Shown here one piece after another: positions 45,940 through 58,116 of a stretch of DNA of 64,000 nucleotides. This DNA is from Manduca sexta (taxonomy: Eukaryota; Arthropoda; Insecta; Lepidoptera; Sphingidae). The number at the start of each line of letters is the position of its first letter. The first letter of the stretch is position 1. Under the pieces are notes generated by a model. That model did not search any database. It was not told the origin of the DNA and saw nothing but the letters and a program-made list of their open reading frames with translations. The stretch is taken from the NCBI RefSeq assembly GCF_014839805.1, contig NC_051136.1:2852001-2916000 (forward strand). Reading direction: 5' to 3'. Both the position numbers and the translations under genes were made by a program.

Positions 45940-47060
45940 TAATGTCTAATACCGTGTAATAAAAATATAATTTACCTTAATAGTAATACTTACTTTGTCT
46001 TTATATTGCCTACCATGGTAAAGCAAGTCGGACATTTTTTTTTATGACATCCATTCGCTTTGCCAATGTATAATGGTCTACAAATGTTTGACAAATAAAT
46101 ACATATTGTATCTTGAGAACATCAATTGTCTTGTGACTTGAGTCGCCGCCTAAACGACTCCGGCAGGCAAAGGAAGAAATATTTTTATTCCAAAGTCGAC
46201 ATTCAGGCATGATCAGATTATAACACTGTAGGCTAGTTGCGTCTAGAATTATACTACTTTAACACTTTTTAGTTTTATTTAAGGTCAATATTATTATCAT
46301 AGAAGGTTTTTTAATTTTAAAGAATGAATAATTTTTCGGAATTATGTAAAATATTTTTAAATACGAAGGTAACAAATATTCATAAGGCGTAAATATACAT
46401 CGGAATTTCAAAATACTATGCTAATTCCCAATTTTTAAGCTCAAACTTTTGAAAAATTTAATATTTTCTGAGACTTTAAATAACTGAATAACCTACTAAG
46501 CAGTTTTATTCAACGAACTTCAACTAACCATTTTTTTAAAGTACAGAAAAAAAAGAAAAAGAAAAGAATAATCTATTGTCACAGTACACGTGATAGGTAA
46601 CATCTATTCATTAATAGCACAACGACACCACACATAATCTTATTGCTAAATTTAAAGTATACGTATTATATATTGAGGTATACATGGCAATTTTGGTGTG
46701 CATAACATTTACAATCAACTGTGTACTTTACAAATCTCGTTGAATAAAGACCTGAAATCAAAAACAGTTCTCAAACGCATTTCCACCCGGCCATTACCGA
46801 TATAAATTAAAAACCGACTGACATAATGACTATTACTGGGAATAATACATCATTAAAAATTTTGCACCGCTTTAATTTTCTATACTAAAAACGGCTGGGT
46901 TTTAATGAATCACGGCTAGACAAGAGTTTTAATCTCACGTTTACCTCGTCTGCAGGCTTCGTAATGCAACATCGGGTAACAGGGTAAATTGTTTAGGGCA
47001 TACTGCAATGTAAATATGAATGAATGGAAAACATGCATACTTGTTAAGGAACTTGCTTTT
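45940..47060. other. No gene seen
   Basis: AT-rich. A 66-codon minus-strand frame at 46010-46210 has no supporting context. Confidence 0.35.
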
Positions 47061-47064
47061 GTAA

Positions 47065-47257
47065 TGATTTCTTATGTTTACGCGAATGTTAGACATTAAA
47101 ATTAAACTACATTTCGGATTTTATCGCGGTTTTTTATATTATTATTTTCTCCCGACGTTTCGAAGACTTTGCAGCCTTCATGGTCAAGGGGGGGACTGAG
47201 GTGTTGTTCATCCGTAAAGTCAAAGTTACAATATCTACCTACATATTACAACTTGTT
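47065..47257 (+). mobile_element. MITE family M, left two-thirds
   Basis: GATTTCTTATGTTTACGCGA, ATGTTAGACATTAAAATTAA, TTTCGGATTTTATCGCGGTT, CTCCCGACGTTTCGAAGACT, TTGCAGCCTTCATGGTCAAG, GGTGTTGTTCATCCGTAAAG, ATCTACCTACATATTACAAC. Well preserved, right end missing. Confidence 0.82.
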
Positions 47258-47282
47258 TTTGCAGAAAGGGCATAATTTTTTT

Positions 47283-47410
47283 TATTGCTTTAAATGTCGA
47301 GACGAGCTTGCCGTTCACCTGATAGTAAGCGATACGACCGCCAATAAATAGTAAAAACACCATCCAACACCTTGAATTACAAAGTATTGTTTGGTATTCC
47401 TGAAACATAA
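47283..47410 (-). repeat. Retroposon family C 3' end, minus strand
   Basis: GAGACGAGCTTGCCGTTCAC, CTGATAGTAAGCGATACGAC, CATCCAACACCTTGAATTAC, AAAGTATTGTTTGGTATTCC is the reverse complement of 59735-59835. Confidence 0.75.
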
Positions 47411-48263
47411 GATGTTAAGTAAGTATCATTGTGTCCAATAGTTACCCTGGCTACAATTTTTGATCATACTGAAGAATTAACAACACCGTTAAGAAAGTAA
47501 AGGCTGTTTGAAAAATTTACGTGAATGAAATTAGCATGAAACCACGTACGCGTTTTTACATGTGCTAAGCATTGTGTCAAAATTATTCATGAATAACTAA
47601 TATTTTCACCAAAATTTTCCAGTTTTAATTTCCTAATATTTTATCATTTTGAAGTTAAATGCGAATATGGCGTATGCGTGAGTGTATTTCAGAATGTATG
47701 CGTAATATTGCCGCTGCGACTTAAAGTAGTAATAGAGGCATTAGGGTGTGTACCTACTTACATTACTTTTAATCGATATAAATATGTTGTTCAAAACTTG
47801 CATTTTTATGTTTCATGTACGGTTCGAATAACTTATTGTAAAGCGTTATTTTCAAAAAGATTATTATGTGGTTTCATTTAGTAACGCAGTACACATTATT
47901 CATTAATAGCATAATAATAAAAAATCAACCTTATTCACAATGCCACTAATCCAATAAAACAATTTTTCATAATAATTCCACACTAAGAGTTGATTCTAGA
48001 AGCTCGTAGTCCCAGTACGCAGCTATCAACCTTTCGACGAAGCAAACTATCTTTAGTGTACTAATGTAATTCATGTCTTGGTCGTAAAATAGTTCGATTC
48101 GGATATTACTTAGTAATAGATCAGCAAATGTGGAAGTGATTTTACGTGTGTACTCTTCAATTAGAGCGATGCGGGGTAAGTGAATTATCGAGAAGTGGTT
48201 TGAGCCTTTGAGTCCTAGTTTGGGATACGGAATCTAGAACAACCTGTGGCTCGTTTAAACTTT

Positions 48264-48486
48264 AAAATCTATCTATACATATAAAACAAAGTCCCGTTTT
48301 CTGTCTGGCTGTATATTATCGATTTTCACAAAATCTACTGAACGGATTTTTATGAAATTTGGTATGGAGATAGTTTAATATCCCGGAAAGGTTTTAAGCT
48401 ACTTTCTACCCCGGGAAAAATAAAGCGGGACTTTTATCCCGGAAGACTTCCTCAGGCGGGCGAAGCCGCGAGCAAAAGCTAGTTTT
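48264..48486 (+). repeat. RTE-like LINE 3' tail, well preserved
   Basis: CCCGTTTTCTGTCTGGCTGT, AAAATCTACTGAACGGATTT, TTTGGTATGGAGATAGTTTA, GGGAAAAATAAAGCGGGACT, TTTATCCCGGAAGACTTCCT, CAGGCGGGCGAAGCCGCGAG, CAAAAGCTAGTTTT. A dispersed lepidopteran family usually assigned to RTE-clade retrotransposon ends. No ORF is included. Confidence 0.75.
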
Positions 48487-48699
48487 ACAATAAAAACTAG
48501 TTTGGATATCTGTTGGAACTGTTGAACCGACTTAGATGTTCGGCTCATAAGGATCATGTCCTGAATTATCAAATAATAATTGTTTGTTTATGTTAATTTC
48601 TTATAATATTGGGTCCTTTAGGCTGAACACGTAAATGCTATTAGGACGTCATAATTATACAGACTGATACGAAATCCTATACTTCTCTATATTTTTCTT

Positions 48700-49021
48700 G
48701 GACTTCAACACGTTTAATATTGTTGCAGAGAAATTCCTGTGCCGAGAGAGACAAAAAAGAGGAAAGAGAAACCACCAGACTATCAAAACCTACGTCTCAA
48801 ATCCAACCATAAAGAAAAAAAACAGCGACACAATACCTCAAAACATATCGAAAAATGTACAAGTCGATCAACATTATAGCACAAAAGGACGAAACAAAGA
48901 GCCATCCGAGACAAATTACCGTCGCAGAGACGATGGGATTTGCCTAAACCTCAAAATCTATCAAGCCGATGCCACTCCGGTCGCGAATAACCGATATTGT
49001 AGGGTTAACACCATATTGTGA
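48700..49021 (+). other. A/C-rich open frame preceded by an acceptor-like site, unassigned
   Basis: A 107-codon frame opens at TTG, and an acceptor-like GTTGCAG lies at 48722-48728. The product is Lys/Asn/Arg-rich (KRGKRNHQTIKTYVSNPTIK, NISKNVQVDQHYSTKGRNKE). No domain is recognised and no donor follows, so it is listed only because its composition differs from the flanks. Confidence 0.12.
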
Positions 49022-49134
49022 GGGTTTGGCGGTCTTTCATACCTTCGCTGCGTTATTTATTACTAGAGTTATGTAAGAACTGAGATTGAATTTTTAAGAG
49101 CGATTATTTCAGCATAATATCCCGCTTTAATAAC

Positions 49135-49360
49135 ATTTATATGTAAGACTAGCGTTTGCTAGCGGCTTATTCCGTGTGAATTAGTTTTCCGGGATAAAAG
49201 TCCCGCTATATTTCCTGGGATTAAAGTAGCCTACAACCGTCCCGGGGTCTTAAACTATCTCCATACTAAATTTCATAAAAGTCCGTTCTGTAGTATTTGA
49301 AAAAATCGATAACATATTTACAGACAAAAAAGGGGACTTTGTAGTATAATATGTACAGAT
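49135..49360 (-). repeat. RTE-like LINE 3' tail, minus strand
   Basis: TCCGGGATAAAAGTCCCGCT, GGGATTAAAGTAGCCTACAA, CGGGGTCTTAAACTATCTCC, ATACTAAATTTCATAAAAGT, GACAAAAAAGGGGACTTTGT is the reverse complement of the copy at 48264. The two copies lie about 650 bp apart in opposite orientation. Confidence 0.7.
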
Positions 49361-50288
49361 ATTAGTAGTACGTAAGTTTTTTTTAACGAATATCTAATTG
49401 TTCACCAGATCCTATGCGTCATGTCTCATGACTGTCTTAAAAAGTGGTAACTCCATCTTGAATGAGTTTATCTTTAAATAAAAACACAAATTAAGAACGC
49501 CTTCAAACACAACTAAAAAATACAAAATTATTAAACTGGTTACCAATTTTAAAACCGGTGACTGAATAAAATTAAACATTATCTTCATACATTCTTTTAT
49601 TTATTTAACTAGCTTACCTAGTTTTAATGAGTAAAAAAATACAAGTCGATTCGATAACCAGCTTTTTTGAAGTCGGTTCATAATAATAATAAATACAAAT
49701 ACGGAGAATAATAAATATAAACTTTAATAAAATGAGAATAAACCGGAAAATCCCTTGCCGCTTTTCTTATCAACGTAAACACGACCTCACATCCATATGA
49801 AAATCTGGGTGTCCCATTGAAAATTTATACCTATTCTTAAGCATTATAAAGGCAACCTGGATTTTCTACTGCAATAAGACAGATTTCGGTCTACAAGTAT
49901 TCTTAAATTTATATCTTGGAATAAGATTTACCTTTAATATGTCTAGCAGGTTTATTGTATTAAGCTTGTTAATATTTAGACAGTGTATGGGTAATTAGAT
50001 AAAATCACAGAATATAATTATAGTATTTGTTACGCGCCGCTATACTAGTCGTTGACATCGGGTGTTTCCGGAAGTATTCGGCTGCGCGGGCAGGCAGGCA
50101 AAAGAGAAAAAAAAAAAAAAAATGCGGCGATTCTATTGTTCTCTCTGGTTGCACGTAGTCAAGAAATGTTTAAAATTTTATTCTGTAATTATTTCGCCTA
50201 ATATAATGTTTAATACTGTAAAAAGAGCGTTTAACATATTATAATAAAAATGATCATAAAAAAAATATTAATCATTCCAATATTATAA

Positions 50289-50500
50289 TGATTTCTTATG
50301 TTTACGCGAATGTTCGACATTGAAATAAAACGATTTTTGCGGATTTTATCGCGGTTTTTTATATTTTCTCATTTTATTATTTTCGGATGACCAACATCTC
50401 AGTATGCGTCGTGACCCCGAAGGTTCGGGAGAAAACAAAACCTCGGGAGAAAAATTATATTTTAAAAATAACGATAAAAACTGTAAAAATAATTTTATTC
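50289..50500. mobile_element. MITE family M, scrambled copy
   Basis: TGATTTCTTATGTTTACGCG, AATGTTCGACATTGAAATAA, GCGGATTTTATCGCGGTTTT, then the reversed interior TTCGGATGACCAACATCTCA, GTCGTGACCCCGAAGGTTCG, GGAGAAAACAAAACC and a decayed right end. Confidence 0.7.
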
Positions 50501-50504
50501 CAAC

Positions 50505-51555
50505 GTTTTAATATAATAAATAAAAAAATGTATGATTAGATATTGTTCGAAGTCTTCTAACAGAAGTAAAATTTTAAATTTTATATAGACATCATTTCAC
50601 TAATAATTGTGGACAATAGGACTTTAAAATAAATTCAATAGACCGTATCAACCTACACATTACTTTTGTCTAACCTTCTAGCCTGTCCAGGTTCATCACC
50701 CTCGTCGGAGCCATGCCAAATAGAGATATCTCGGCGATGAGACACTGCCAATCACGAGGTGCATTATACGTCCGCATAGATTAAGGGATTATTGCGTAAG
50801 TATCATCAGAGTGCAGCCATTATCTACACCTGTCTATGGCGTGTTATTTTGCAATCAAAATTATTGTTCGAAATGAATAATAATAATAATATTTTTAACA
50901 ACAACAAAAAATACACAGAGATAATAAGAATTACTTAAGAATTACTTGAAACATTAATTCGCATATCTGAGTTAAGCATTTCAATATTATCAGAGGTCCA
51001 CAAACTAGGCCATTCCTGTATCTTGAAATACCTATAATGATAGTGTCAAAAACTCATAAGTAGCCGACAAAATAAGAAAAAAAAAAACAAATTGAAATCA
51101 TACAAATATTCTAAAAAAAAAACAAATTGAAATCATACAAATATTCTAAAAAAAAAAACAAAGTAAAATCTACAAACTATTTATAAAAAAAAAACTACAC
51201 ATACCTCGCAAACGTAGTTACTTGGACAATGATATAATTCGGAATTTAAATTATTAGATATTTTTATACACATACTTTCGTAAGGATTTAGCTGTTTTAC
51301 AAAAAACAAAAAAATACAATAAATTACAAAAAAAATACAATACATTTTTCATTATAGAGGTCGATATGCGCGACGGGTCGTAAAAACTATGCCAAAGCGT
51401 TTTTGCAAGGTGCATGAAAATTTTTCGGCGACCCCAAATAGGAGTTGGATAATAGTAGGTACAAAATAACGTACCTACTTTGGAGCGACCCATAATACTT
51501 AATTCATGTAAACTAACAATCACAGACGGAAGTCACAATACAGTTTGAATATAAA
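50505..51555. other. No gene seen
   Basis: AT-rich. Contains the tandem repeat at 51077-51165. An 89-codon minus frame at 51254-51523 begins MIVSLHELSIMGRSKVGTLF and has no recognised domain or splice context; it is not called. Confidence 0.3.
51077..51165. repeat. 35-bp tandem repeat
   Basis: ACAAATTGAAATCATACAAA, TATTCT plus an A-run is repeated twice with a 35-base period. A third, diverged unit follows (ACAAAGTAAAATCTACAAAC). Confidence 0.85.
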
Positions 51556-51560
51556 ATATA

Positions 51561-51752
51561 TATCAGGCCTGTATTATATACTGTCTCACTATTGGGCACG
51601 GCCTCTACTACTGAAAGTGATTAGGCCTTAGTCCACCACGCTGGCCCAGTGCGGATTGGTAGACTTCACACACCTTCGAAATTCTTATAGAGAACTTCTC
51701 AGGTGTGCAGGTTTCCTCACGATGGATTCCTTCACAGTTAAAGCAAGCGAAT
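51561..51752 (-). mobile_element. SINE family A, 3' two-thirds, minus strand
   Basis: TATATCAGGCCTGTATTATA, CTATTGGGCACGGCCTCTAC, TTAGTCCACCACGCTGGCCC, CTTCACACACCTTCGAAATT, TCAGGTGTGCAGGTTTCCTC, ACGATGGATTCCTTCACAGT, TAAAGCAAGCGA. Confidence 0.85.
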
Positions 51753-51759
51753 AAAGCCG

Positions 51760-51905
51760 AGGAGTTTATTTGTTTAAATGCACTAATCTCAGGAATTAAT
51801 ATACCGATTTTGATTTTATTGTCACTTATATGAAGCTACATTACTGAGTAATATAAGCTACTTTTATTGTAGGAAAATATTTATCCTCCTCAAAAATCTA
51901 TAAAC
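51760..51905 (+). repeat. RTE-like LINE tail fragment
   Basis: GAGGAGTTTATTTGTTTAAA, TGCACTAATCTCAGGAATTA, AATATAAGCTACTTTTATTG resembles the start of the copy at 55888. Confidence 0.5.
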
Positions 51906-53204
51906 AGAGTACCAAACGTCAAAATAACCTCACAAATCCGCCGCAAGCACCTCAAGCAAACAACTCATTACTAGCATTCAGTAAGTGCAAAATTATCTGA
52001 TAAATACATTCAGTATATAAAATAATCGCTATCCAAAGTGAACGTTGATTTATGCCTTCGGCCCATTAAACGCGATTTAACTGAAAAAGGCTCGGAGCTT
52101 TTAAAACTGACCCGCGACGGATTGCAATCAATTGATGCAATGAAAATATTTGCATCGGCAGTAATGTCCACTTTGTTGTACGAATTTCGTTCATTATTGA
52201 CAGTTGCCTTTATATTTTAACATGAATTTTGTTTTATTGCATTAAGGCATTTAATAATCAATAATTTTATTGATGCGGGACAATGTTTCATATTGTTGCG
52301 AGTTACGCTGATTGTGTTGCAGGAACATATTTCAGGTGTAAATAGTTCAGTAATATTAAGCACTTTAATATTATTCGATCTTGTACATTACAAAAAGCAA
52401 AATAATCCATAAATCATCCGTGAAAATGGCCCCGAATTCGCCCAAAAAAACAACAATTTTAATCTCTGTTTATAAAACCAATTTGAGCGCATTATGGAAT
52501 CATATAGCTGTCTCCCTCGCACGCGCATACTATTAAGATGGTGACGTCACAATACAAGTCGACCATTGTTCCAGATTTGAAATGGTAAACTTTATACCTA
52601 TAACTACACTTCAATACCTACAACTATATTCTTTTACGATATTTGTATACTAGAAAATTGAATTGTATCTATAAACGATCGCGCATCGTGCAAGACATTT
52701 TGTTGATGACTAAAAGCCAACACGGGAGCGACAAGCACGTATCCTTTATTGTTATTAGTTTACGTACTATTTTAGCACTATTGATTCAAACAAAGTCATC
52801 GCATTAGATACTGCACGGATATTTAAATTTTAAATGGAACTAAATAGAATAACTCAAGAGATAGTTTCTTAGTTAAAACTCACATAATAGTAATAATTAT
52901 TATTTCTTCAACAATATGGACAAAACGTAGTTTTTTTGACTCTACGGAAAATTATCTCTAAATAGAATCACGCTTAAAGCCTAATCCCAATAGTTATACC
53001 TAAAGATAGTGACAGAATGCTTACATCACAATTAATTTATTTTGAGAACCTTTTAGATATTCTCTCCAAGATTACTACCGTAAGTATAAATGTAGTTTGT
53101 ATGAAATATACAAGATTAATTTTTGTATACCATAACAGCCAAATTAGATTTTAGTATAAAACATCACATAAAAATACAAAAATAATAATAACAATGAAAA
53201 CTCA

Positions 53205-53337
53205 CGCGGGATTGATAGATCAAGTACACCGTCCGCGCCGCCACAGGGAACGAGCGGGACATGTGCGGGGCCGCGGGGCGGGGAAGGGAGTGCTTGTAAC
53301 GGTCGACTGTAGTAGTAGGTATCAGTGAGCGACCGAC
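53205..53337 (+). promoter_or_regulatory. CpG-rich candidate promoter
   Basis: An abrupt GC- and CpG-rich patch (GTACACCGTCCGCGCCGCCA, GAACGAGCGGGACATGTGCG, GGGCCGCGGGGCGGGGAAGG) lies in otherwise AT-rich DNA. Near its end is an arthropod-type initiator TCAGT (53322-53326), 12 bases before the ATG at 53338. Further upstream, GTGACGTCAC at about 52541-52550 contains a perfect CRE core (TGACGTCA). No TATA box at the expected distance. Orientation is inferred from the exon that follows. Confidence 0.35.
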
Positions 53338-53365
53338 ATGCGCCGGATTTTTATTAATAGGAAAG
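53338..53365 (+). CDS. Candidate first coding exon of an unknown gene
   Basis: ATG CGC CGG ATT TTT ATT AAT AGG AAA G, followed at once by the donor GTAAGC, gives a nine-codon first exon (MRRIFINRK) ending in phase 1. A purine at -3 fits translation start. It sits directly downstream of the CpG-rich patch and initiator. No matching second exon is visible in the remaining 10.6 kb, so the gene would have a long first intron and continue past the window. The call rests on promoter composition plus the donor only; a non-coding leader is also possible. Confidence 0.25.
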
Positions 53366-54050
53366 GTAAGCTTGACGAATTTTTAATATATTTTTGGGAT
53401 AAAATATAACATAATATGTTAAAAATCTGGGCAATGGATTGTGCTACTGATATAATTATGAACAAACTAATTTGGAGTTTGTAACCTACTAAAAATAATG
53501 TTGAATATATACATACAGAATAACACCACACACATTATTAGGATCCTACTCCACTTACCATAAGGACAGTAGGGTCACTGTCCCTAGACCGTATAAAAAA
53601 AACACAGTTTTCCACAAGTTAACTTTTACGCCAAATACAATTTATAAACGACATATTTATTTGCATTGCTATAACAAAGATTTTGATTACATTTTACTAA
53701 TTACATCAGTGATATTAATTACGACACGGAAGCGCTTTTCCCCATATTCAGACCTCTTGACATAAAAGGACCCTATTAACGTAGGTTAATACGTCATGTT
53801 TACGTCATTAGGAGGAAATCTTACCTTCCCTTCCTTTATTAATGATAGGATCCCGTTTCCTTGTTCATCGTTTAGAATATCAACAGTTTTTGGGAAGCAT
53901 AAGCCTTCCTTTTTTCTAAGAAAAATATCGTTATGAAATCTGCTTAATAAAAAATTTAATTCTAATAAATTCTAACGATTGCGGACATGTTTTGATATTT
54001 GTTAAAAAAACATAAAAGAATTGAGATAGAATTATGTGAACATGTTATTA
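53366..54050. other. No gene seen
   Basis: AT-rich. CCTACTCCACTTACCATAAG, GACAGTAGGGTCACTGTCCC at 53545-53600 followed by an A-run is a retroposon family E 3' end on the plus strand. Confidence 0.45.
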
Positions 54051-54054
54051 TATT

Positions 54055-54212
54055 TGTTAAAAAATAAACCACTGATAAGATTTAGATGAAATTGACTATA
54101 GATAGATAATGGCTTACAATAATATAGGCTACCTTTATATCGGGAAAGTTGTCAGTAAGACCTTTATATTGTAAAAGGTATATTCGCGAACGGAGCCATG
54201 TGCAATCCCTAA
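54055..54212 (+). repeat. RTE-like LINE tail fragment
   Basis: TTTAGATGAAATTGACTATA, AATATAGGCTACCTTTATAT, CGGGAAAGTT, and CGCGAACGGAGCCATGTGCA. Confidence 0.5.
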
Positions 54213-54399
54213 GGCTTCATAAAATCGAAGCTGTTGTAAGTATATTAATTTGTATAGTTTGCAGTTAGTAGGTAATAGATAAAATGAGTACTCTATGATA
54301 AAATTAGGCCTTCGTAATACTAATCTATGCTAAGTGGCACTCTGTGTTGGAGTAAGCAAGATGGAGCATCTTATAGCTATGGAGGATGTACCGGTGTTT

Positions 54400-54660
54400 A
54401 GCTTTTATGTATAGTATAGTTAGGTATAGTTAGTTTATAAGAATGCTCGTCATGTTGTGTTTGTTCATCGTTATATTTCATTGTCCTTTTTTTTCTTTTT
54501 GAACTTGTATGTTTTGTGTGTGTTGTGTGCAATAAATTCTTATTATTATTATTATTTATCATCATCATCAGCCGCAGGATATTCACAGCTGTACATGGAC
54601 CTCCTCAAAGATTTCAAGATCAATCCATGGAAGCGGCCCGCATCCAGCTAATATACGAAT
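54400..54660. repeat. Two LINE tails meeting at ATT/ATC microsatellites
   Basis: On the plus strand, GTTTGTTCATCGTTATATTT, TTGTGTGCAATAAATTCTTA, then (TTA)n is one LINE tail. It meets (ATC)n followed by CATCAGCCGCAGGATATTCA, CTCCTCAAAGATTTCAAGAT, CGGCCCGCATCCAGC, the minus-strand copy of family F (compare 57941-58035). Frames of 61-64 codons here are repeat-derived. Confidence 0.65.
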
Positions 54661-55252
54661 ATATGAATCAACTTTTCAAATTAAATCCTAATATATCTTG
54701 ACTAGTCATTTAATTTAGCCGGTTCATTAAAACACAAACTATTCCCTTAAATTATATTCATACATCACAAATAGCTGGGAAGTTAGTTGGCAGTTTGTCA
54801 TGAGTATAGAGGCCATGAAACTTAATCCGCCCTCAGTATATTATGGACCCCTAGTAACATACGTTAGCACTTAGCAACTACTTTTAAGCTACAATTATTT
54901 CTTGTCATAACTTTTTGTTACGTAGTTTTGTAATATCTTTGAACTAACTTTAACTCGCAGCTCTGGGCGCGAAAGTTATTTCTTGAAGTAGAGTAAAAGT
55001 CGTGTTGTGCACATTTCAGAGATATATTTTTAAATTGATTATTTGTTTAGGGTTTTAGTCCACAAGAACATGTCAACCCTATTGTATCATACAGTAGAAA
55101 TTACACAGATTGAGAAATAGACTTACAGCCTACACATCTAGAAGATGGTCGCTAAATTACAGAGCTCCTTTGCCACATCAGTCCTCGGGCACGACAGGAT
55201 GGATGAATCAAACCTACTTCCAATTTATTAAATTTTACATTTCAGAGATGAA

Positions 55253-55371
55253 CTAATAATACCAGCCCTGTATTATGTACTGCTCATTGCTGGACACGGG
55301 CCTAGATAGGATTTAGACCTTAGTCCACTGCGCTGACCTAGTGCAGGTTGGCAAACTACACATAACTGAGA
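55253..55371 (-). mobile_element. SINE family A fragment, minus strand
   Basis: AATAATACCAGCCCTGTATT, GCTCATTGCTGGACACGGGC, CCTTAGTCCACTGCGCTGAC, CTAGTGCAGGTTGGCAAACT. Further decayed pieces (TTTTCACCGTTAAAGCAAAC) lie near 55560-55600. Confidence 0.7.
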
Positions 55372-55887
55372 GGGATGAGATAGATACATATCGAATAGCG
55401 ACCTCCCTTTCCCACTTATAAAGTACAAGTAAAAAGTATCACTGTAATTTAGCGAAAATTATATTATACACTATATATCCATTTGAACAAAAAAAAGTAT
55501 ACATAATTACGGAATTGGTATGTGGGGTTTTCAGACCTGTAGGTACATTCTCTATATTTTTTTTCACCGTTAAAGCAAACGATAGCAATACGCACGTAAC
55601 TTCGAAAAGTTAGAGGTTTGCCTTGGGTTTTATACTCCTATTTCTAAACCACAACTTCAAAAACCTTAGAATATTAGCAACACAGTTTAAAACGATGTCA
55701 TACAAGTTTATTAATACTGGTGACGGTCTAATTTCGAAAGTAGAGTTTAATATATTTGTAAAACATGTTATACATCATTTTTATTCTGCACTCCCTCCAT
55801 GAAGGATAAATAAGTTTAATCTCTCACACTGCTCCGTGAGCGCAATGTGCTTAAAAAGGCATACAAATTTTTTTCTTCACGTATCTA

Positions 55888-56517
55888 TACTATTATATAA
55901 AGCTGAAGAGTTTGTTTGTTTGTTTGAACGCGCTAATCTCAGGAACTACCAGTCCAAACTGAAAAAATATTTTTGCGTTGGATAGCCCTTTGTTCGTGGA
56001 GTGCGATAGGCTATATATCATCACGCTATACCCAATAGGAGCGGAGCAGTAATGGCTAATCTCAGGAACTACCGGTCCAAACTGAAAAATTATTTTTGCG
56101 TTGAATAGCCCTTTGATTGTGGAGTGCTATAGGCTGTATATCATCACGCTATGACCAATAGGAGCGGAGCAGTAATGAAACATGTTGCAAAAACGGGGAC
56201 AATTTATTAGTTTTGAGAGTTTCCGTTGCGTGCGCTGCGTAAACGGTTAAAGTTATGCAACAATGATGTATGACGGGATTGTTCCTCTTAAAAAGTTCTA
56301 AAAAATATATTATAAAACGAAGTCCTCCACTGCATCTGTCTGCTTGAACGTGTTAAACTCAAAACTACCCAACGTATTAAGATGAAATTTGGTATGGAGA
56401 CAGTTTGAGACCCTGGGAAGAACATAGGCTCCCGGGAAACTACTACTTTTATAACGGAAAACTTGAGCCTGAAAAACTTTATAACGCAGGCGGAGCCGCG
56501 GGCAAAAGCTAGTTAAT
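55888..56517 (+). repeat. RTE-like LINE tail with internal 123-bp tandem duplication
   Basis: Starts ATAAAGCTGAAGAGTTTGTT and continues CTAATCTCAGGAACTACCAG. A unit ending GGAGCGGAGCAGTAATG occurs twice with a 123-base period (55933 and 56056). It then runs through AAACGAAGTCCTCCACTGCA, TTTGGTATGGAGACAGTTTG, GGCGGAGCCGCGGGCAAAAG to CTAGTTAATATAATATACG. Confidence 0.75.
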
Positions 56518-56519
56518 AT

Positions 56520-57935
56520 AATATACGTAGATTATGTTCAGGCATAACTGGAGAAAATTATTAATCAGTAATGAAAAAAAAACTTATTACGTACTTTCCA
56601 AAAACCTTTTTCTCTTGAAACATAAACAACGCACTCAACATATCTCTAGCGACATGTTTATGGGTAGTAGTGAACCTTCAACCACACAAGCTCATGTTAC
56701 GAAAACACAAAAACCATCTCTATAATAAACCGAATACAATTTATTTCACTTCGCAAGTTCAGTGCAAAGCCGGGACATGCAAGTGCATGTTTATCCTCAA
56801 ACTTTCCGATATTCAATCCCTGCTATTTAGAAGTTCAGTTGCTAAGTCCTCGCGAGGGGGCTCACCTAGCACACTCTGGTGTCACGAATTCAGATGTTAC
56901 ACTGAACTAGGAACTTTATCTACAAGTTGAAAGCTAGATTATCCCTTAGCATACGCATGAGTTGTTTCACGTGTATTCCAGATGATAAATTTTGGAATTC
57001 ACGGGCGTTCGTTCGGACTGATTTATTGGTTAGATATTACGTTGGAGTGTAGGTTGGTTTGTGTTTGACGCCTAAACTGGATTTTGGGTAGGGTAAATGT
57101 TATTAACATTAATTAAAATAGATTTTAAAAGTGACCTATGTAGAATTCGAGAATAACGGGAAATAATATTCAGAGTTTCTTCTCTTGAATTACATTTATT
57201 TACAAACTGAAATTACACTTAAAACAAAACATTAGACAAAGAAAAACCTACCAGCCAGCACTACTACAAGTTATTCACTTTTCGATGCTTTTAATAGAAG
57301 ATCTATGGAGTGCATAATGCATACAAACAATAGTTTTACGATTCTTTTGACTTATATGTCACTATTTTGAAATCATTTTAGCTTATATGTGGTGCACCCT
57401 GATGGCAAATAAAGTAGCCTTCGGAATTCCATTAACTTAAATTTTATCCAAGAAATTATTGTCATAACAAATGTGCCAGCCATTACACAAAAAAGACTTA
57501 AAAATTTGGTAATATTTAACTAGATATTACTAATCTCCATACTTATTACATCAACTGATCAAATTCGTATAAGCATATTATATGTAATATAATAATACCA
57601 TAACCTGAACTTAAAAGGGCCACAATTCTATTAATTAAGTAATTTTTAGAAATTTTGCTTGGAAAAATAAGGCCTGACCTGAGTTATTTTGTAGAAAAAT
57701 GTTTGACGCAATTCGCACCCGTATGTCATGAACCAGCGGTGTGAGTAAACATACAAAATTCTCTTTTCCACCTAAACTAGTCGTTTTGAGTATTTTTAGA
57801 TTTTTTTTTGAATTTTGGAATGTTTGAGAATATTGTGGAAATATATCTCACTAAATATATCGAGACTTGTTTTGATGTTGTCAAATACATTTAGTTTCGT
57901 GTTCTTTTTGGGAAAGAAAGGCATTTCGATCCACT
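56520..57935. other. No gene seen
   Basis: An 86-codon plus frame at 56670-56930 (LILKLSDIQ-like, ending GTLSTS) overlaps a slightly GC-richer patch without splice context. The rest is AT-rich. Confidence 0.3.
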
Positions 57936-57940
57936 AGCCT

Positions 57941-58035
57941 TCTAAATGCCGCGTCCAATAACCCGGTATGGCAATCTTTGGAGGAGGCCCATGTTCATCA
58001 GTGAACTTCCTGCGGCTGATGATGATGATGATCCT
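57941..58035 (+). repeat. Retroelement tail, family F with (GAT)n end
   Basis: CCGCGTCCAATAACCCGGTA, TGGAGGAGGCCCATGTTCAT, CAGTGAACTTCCTGCGGCTG and then ATGATGATGATGAT is a very common lepidopteran LINE/SINE tail form. Confidence 0.7.
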
Positions 58036-58116
58036 TCTAGAGAAGTATTGAAGGCTGCTATGATTTTATGAATAAAAAGGCTTCAACCACTTAGTGGAAG
58101 ATGAGAATTATAAACA

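Noticed and set aside
54457..54701. Overlapping 61-64-codon frames
   Set aside because: They translate a LINE tail, ATT/ATC microsatellites and a family F tail.
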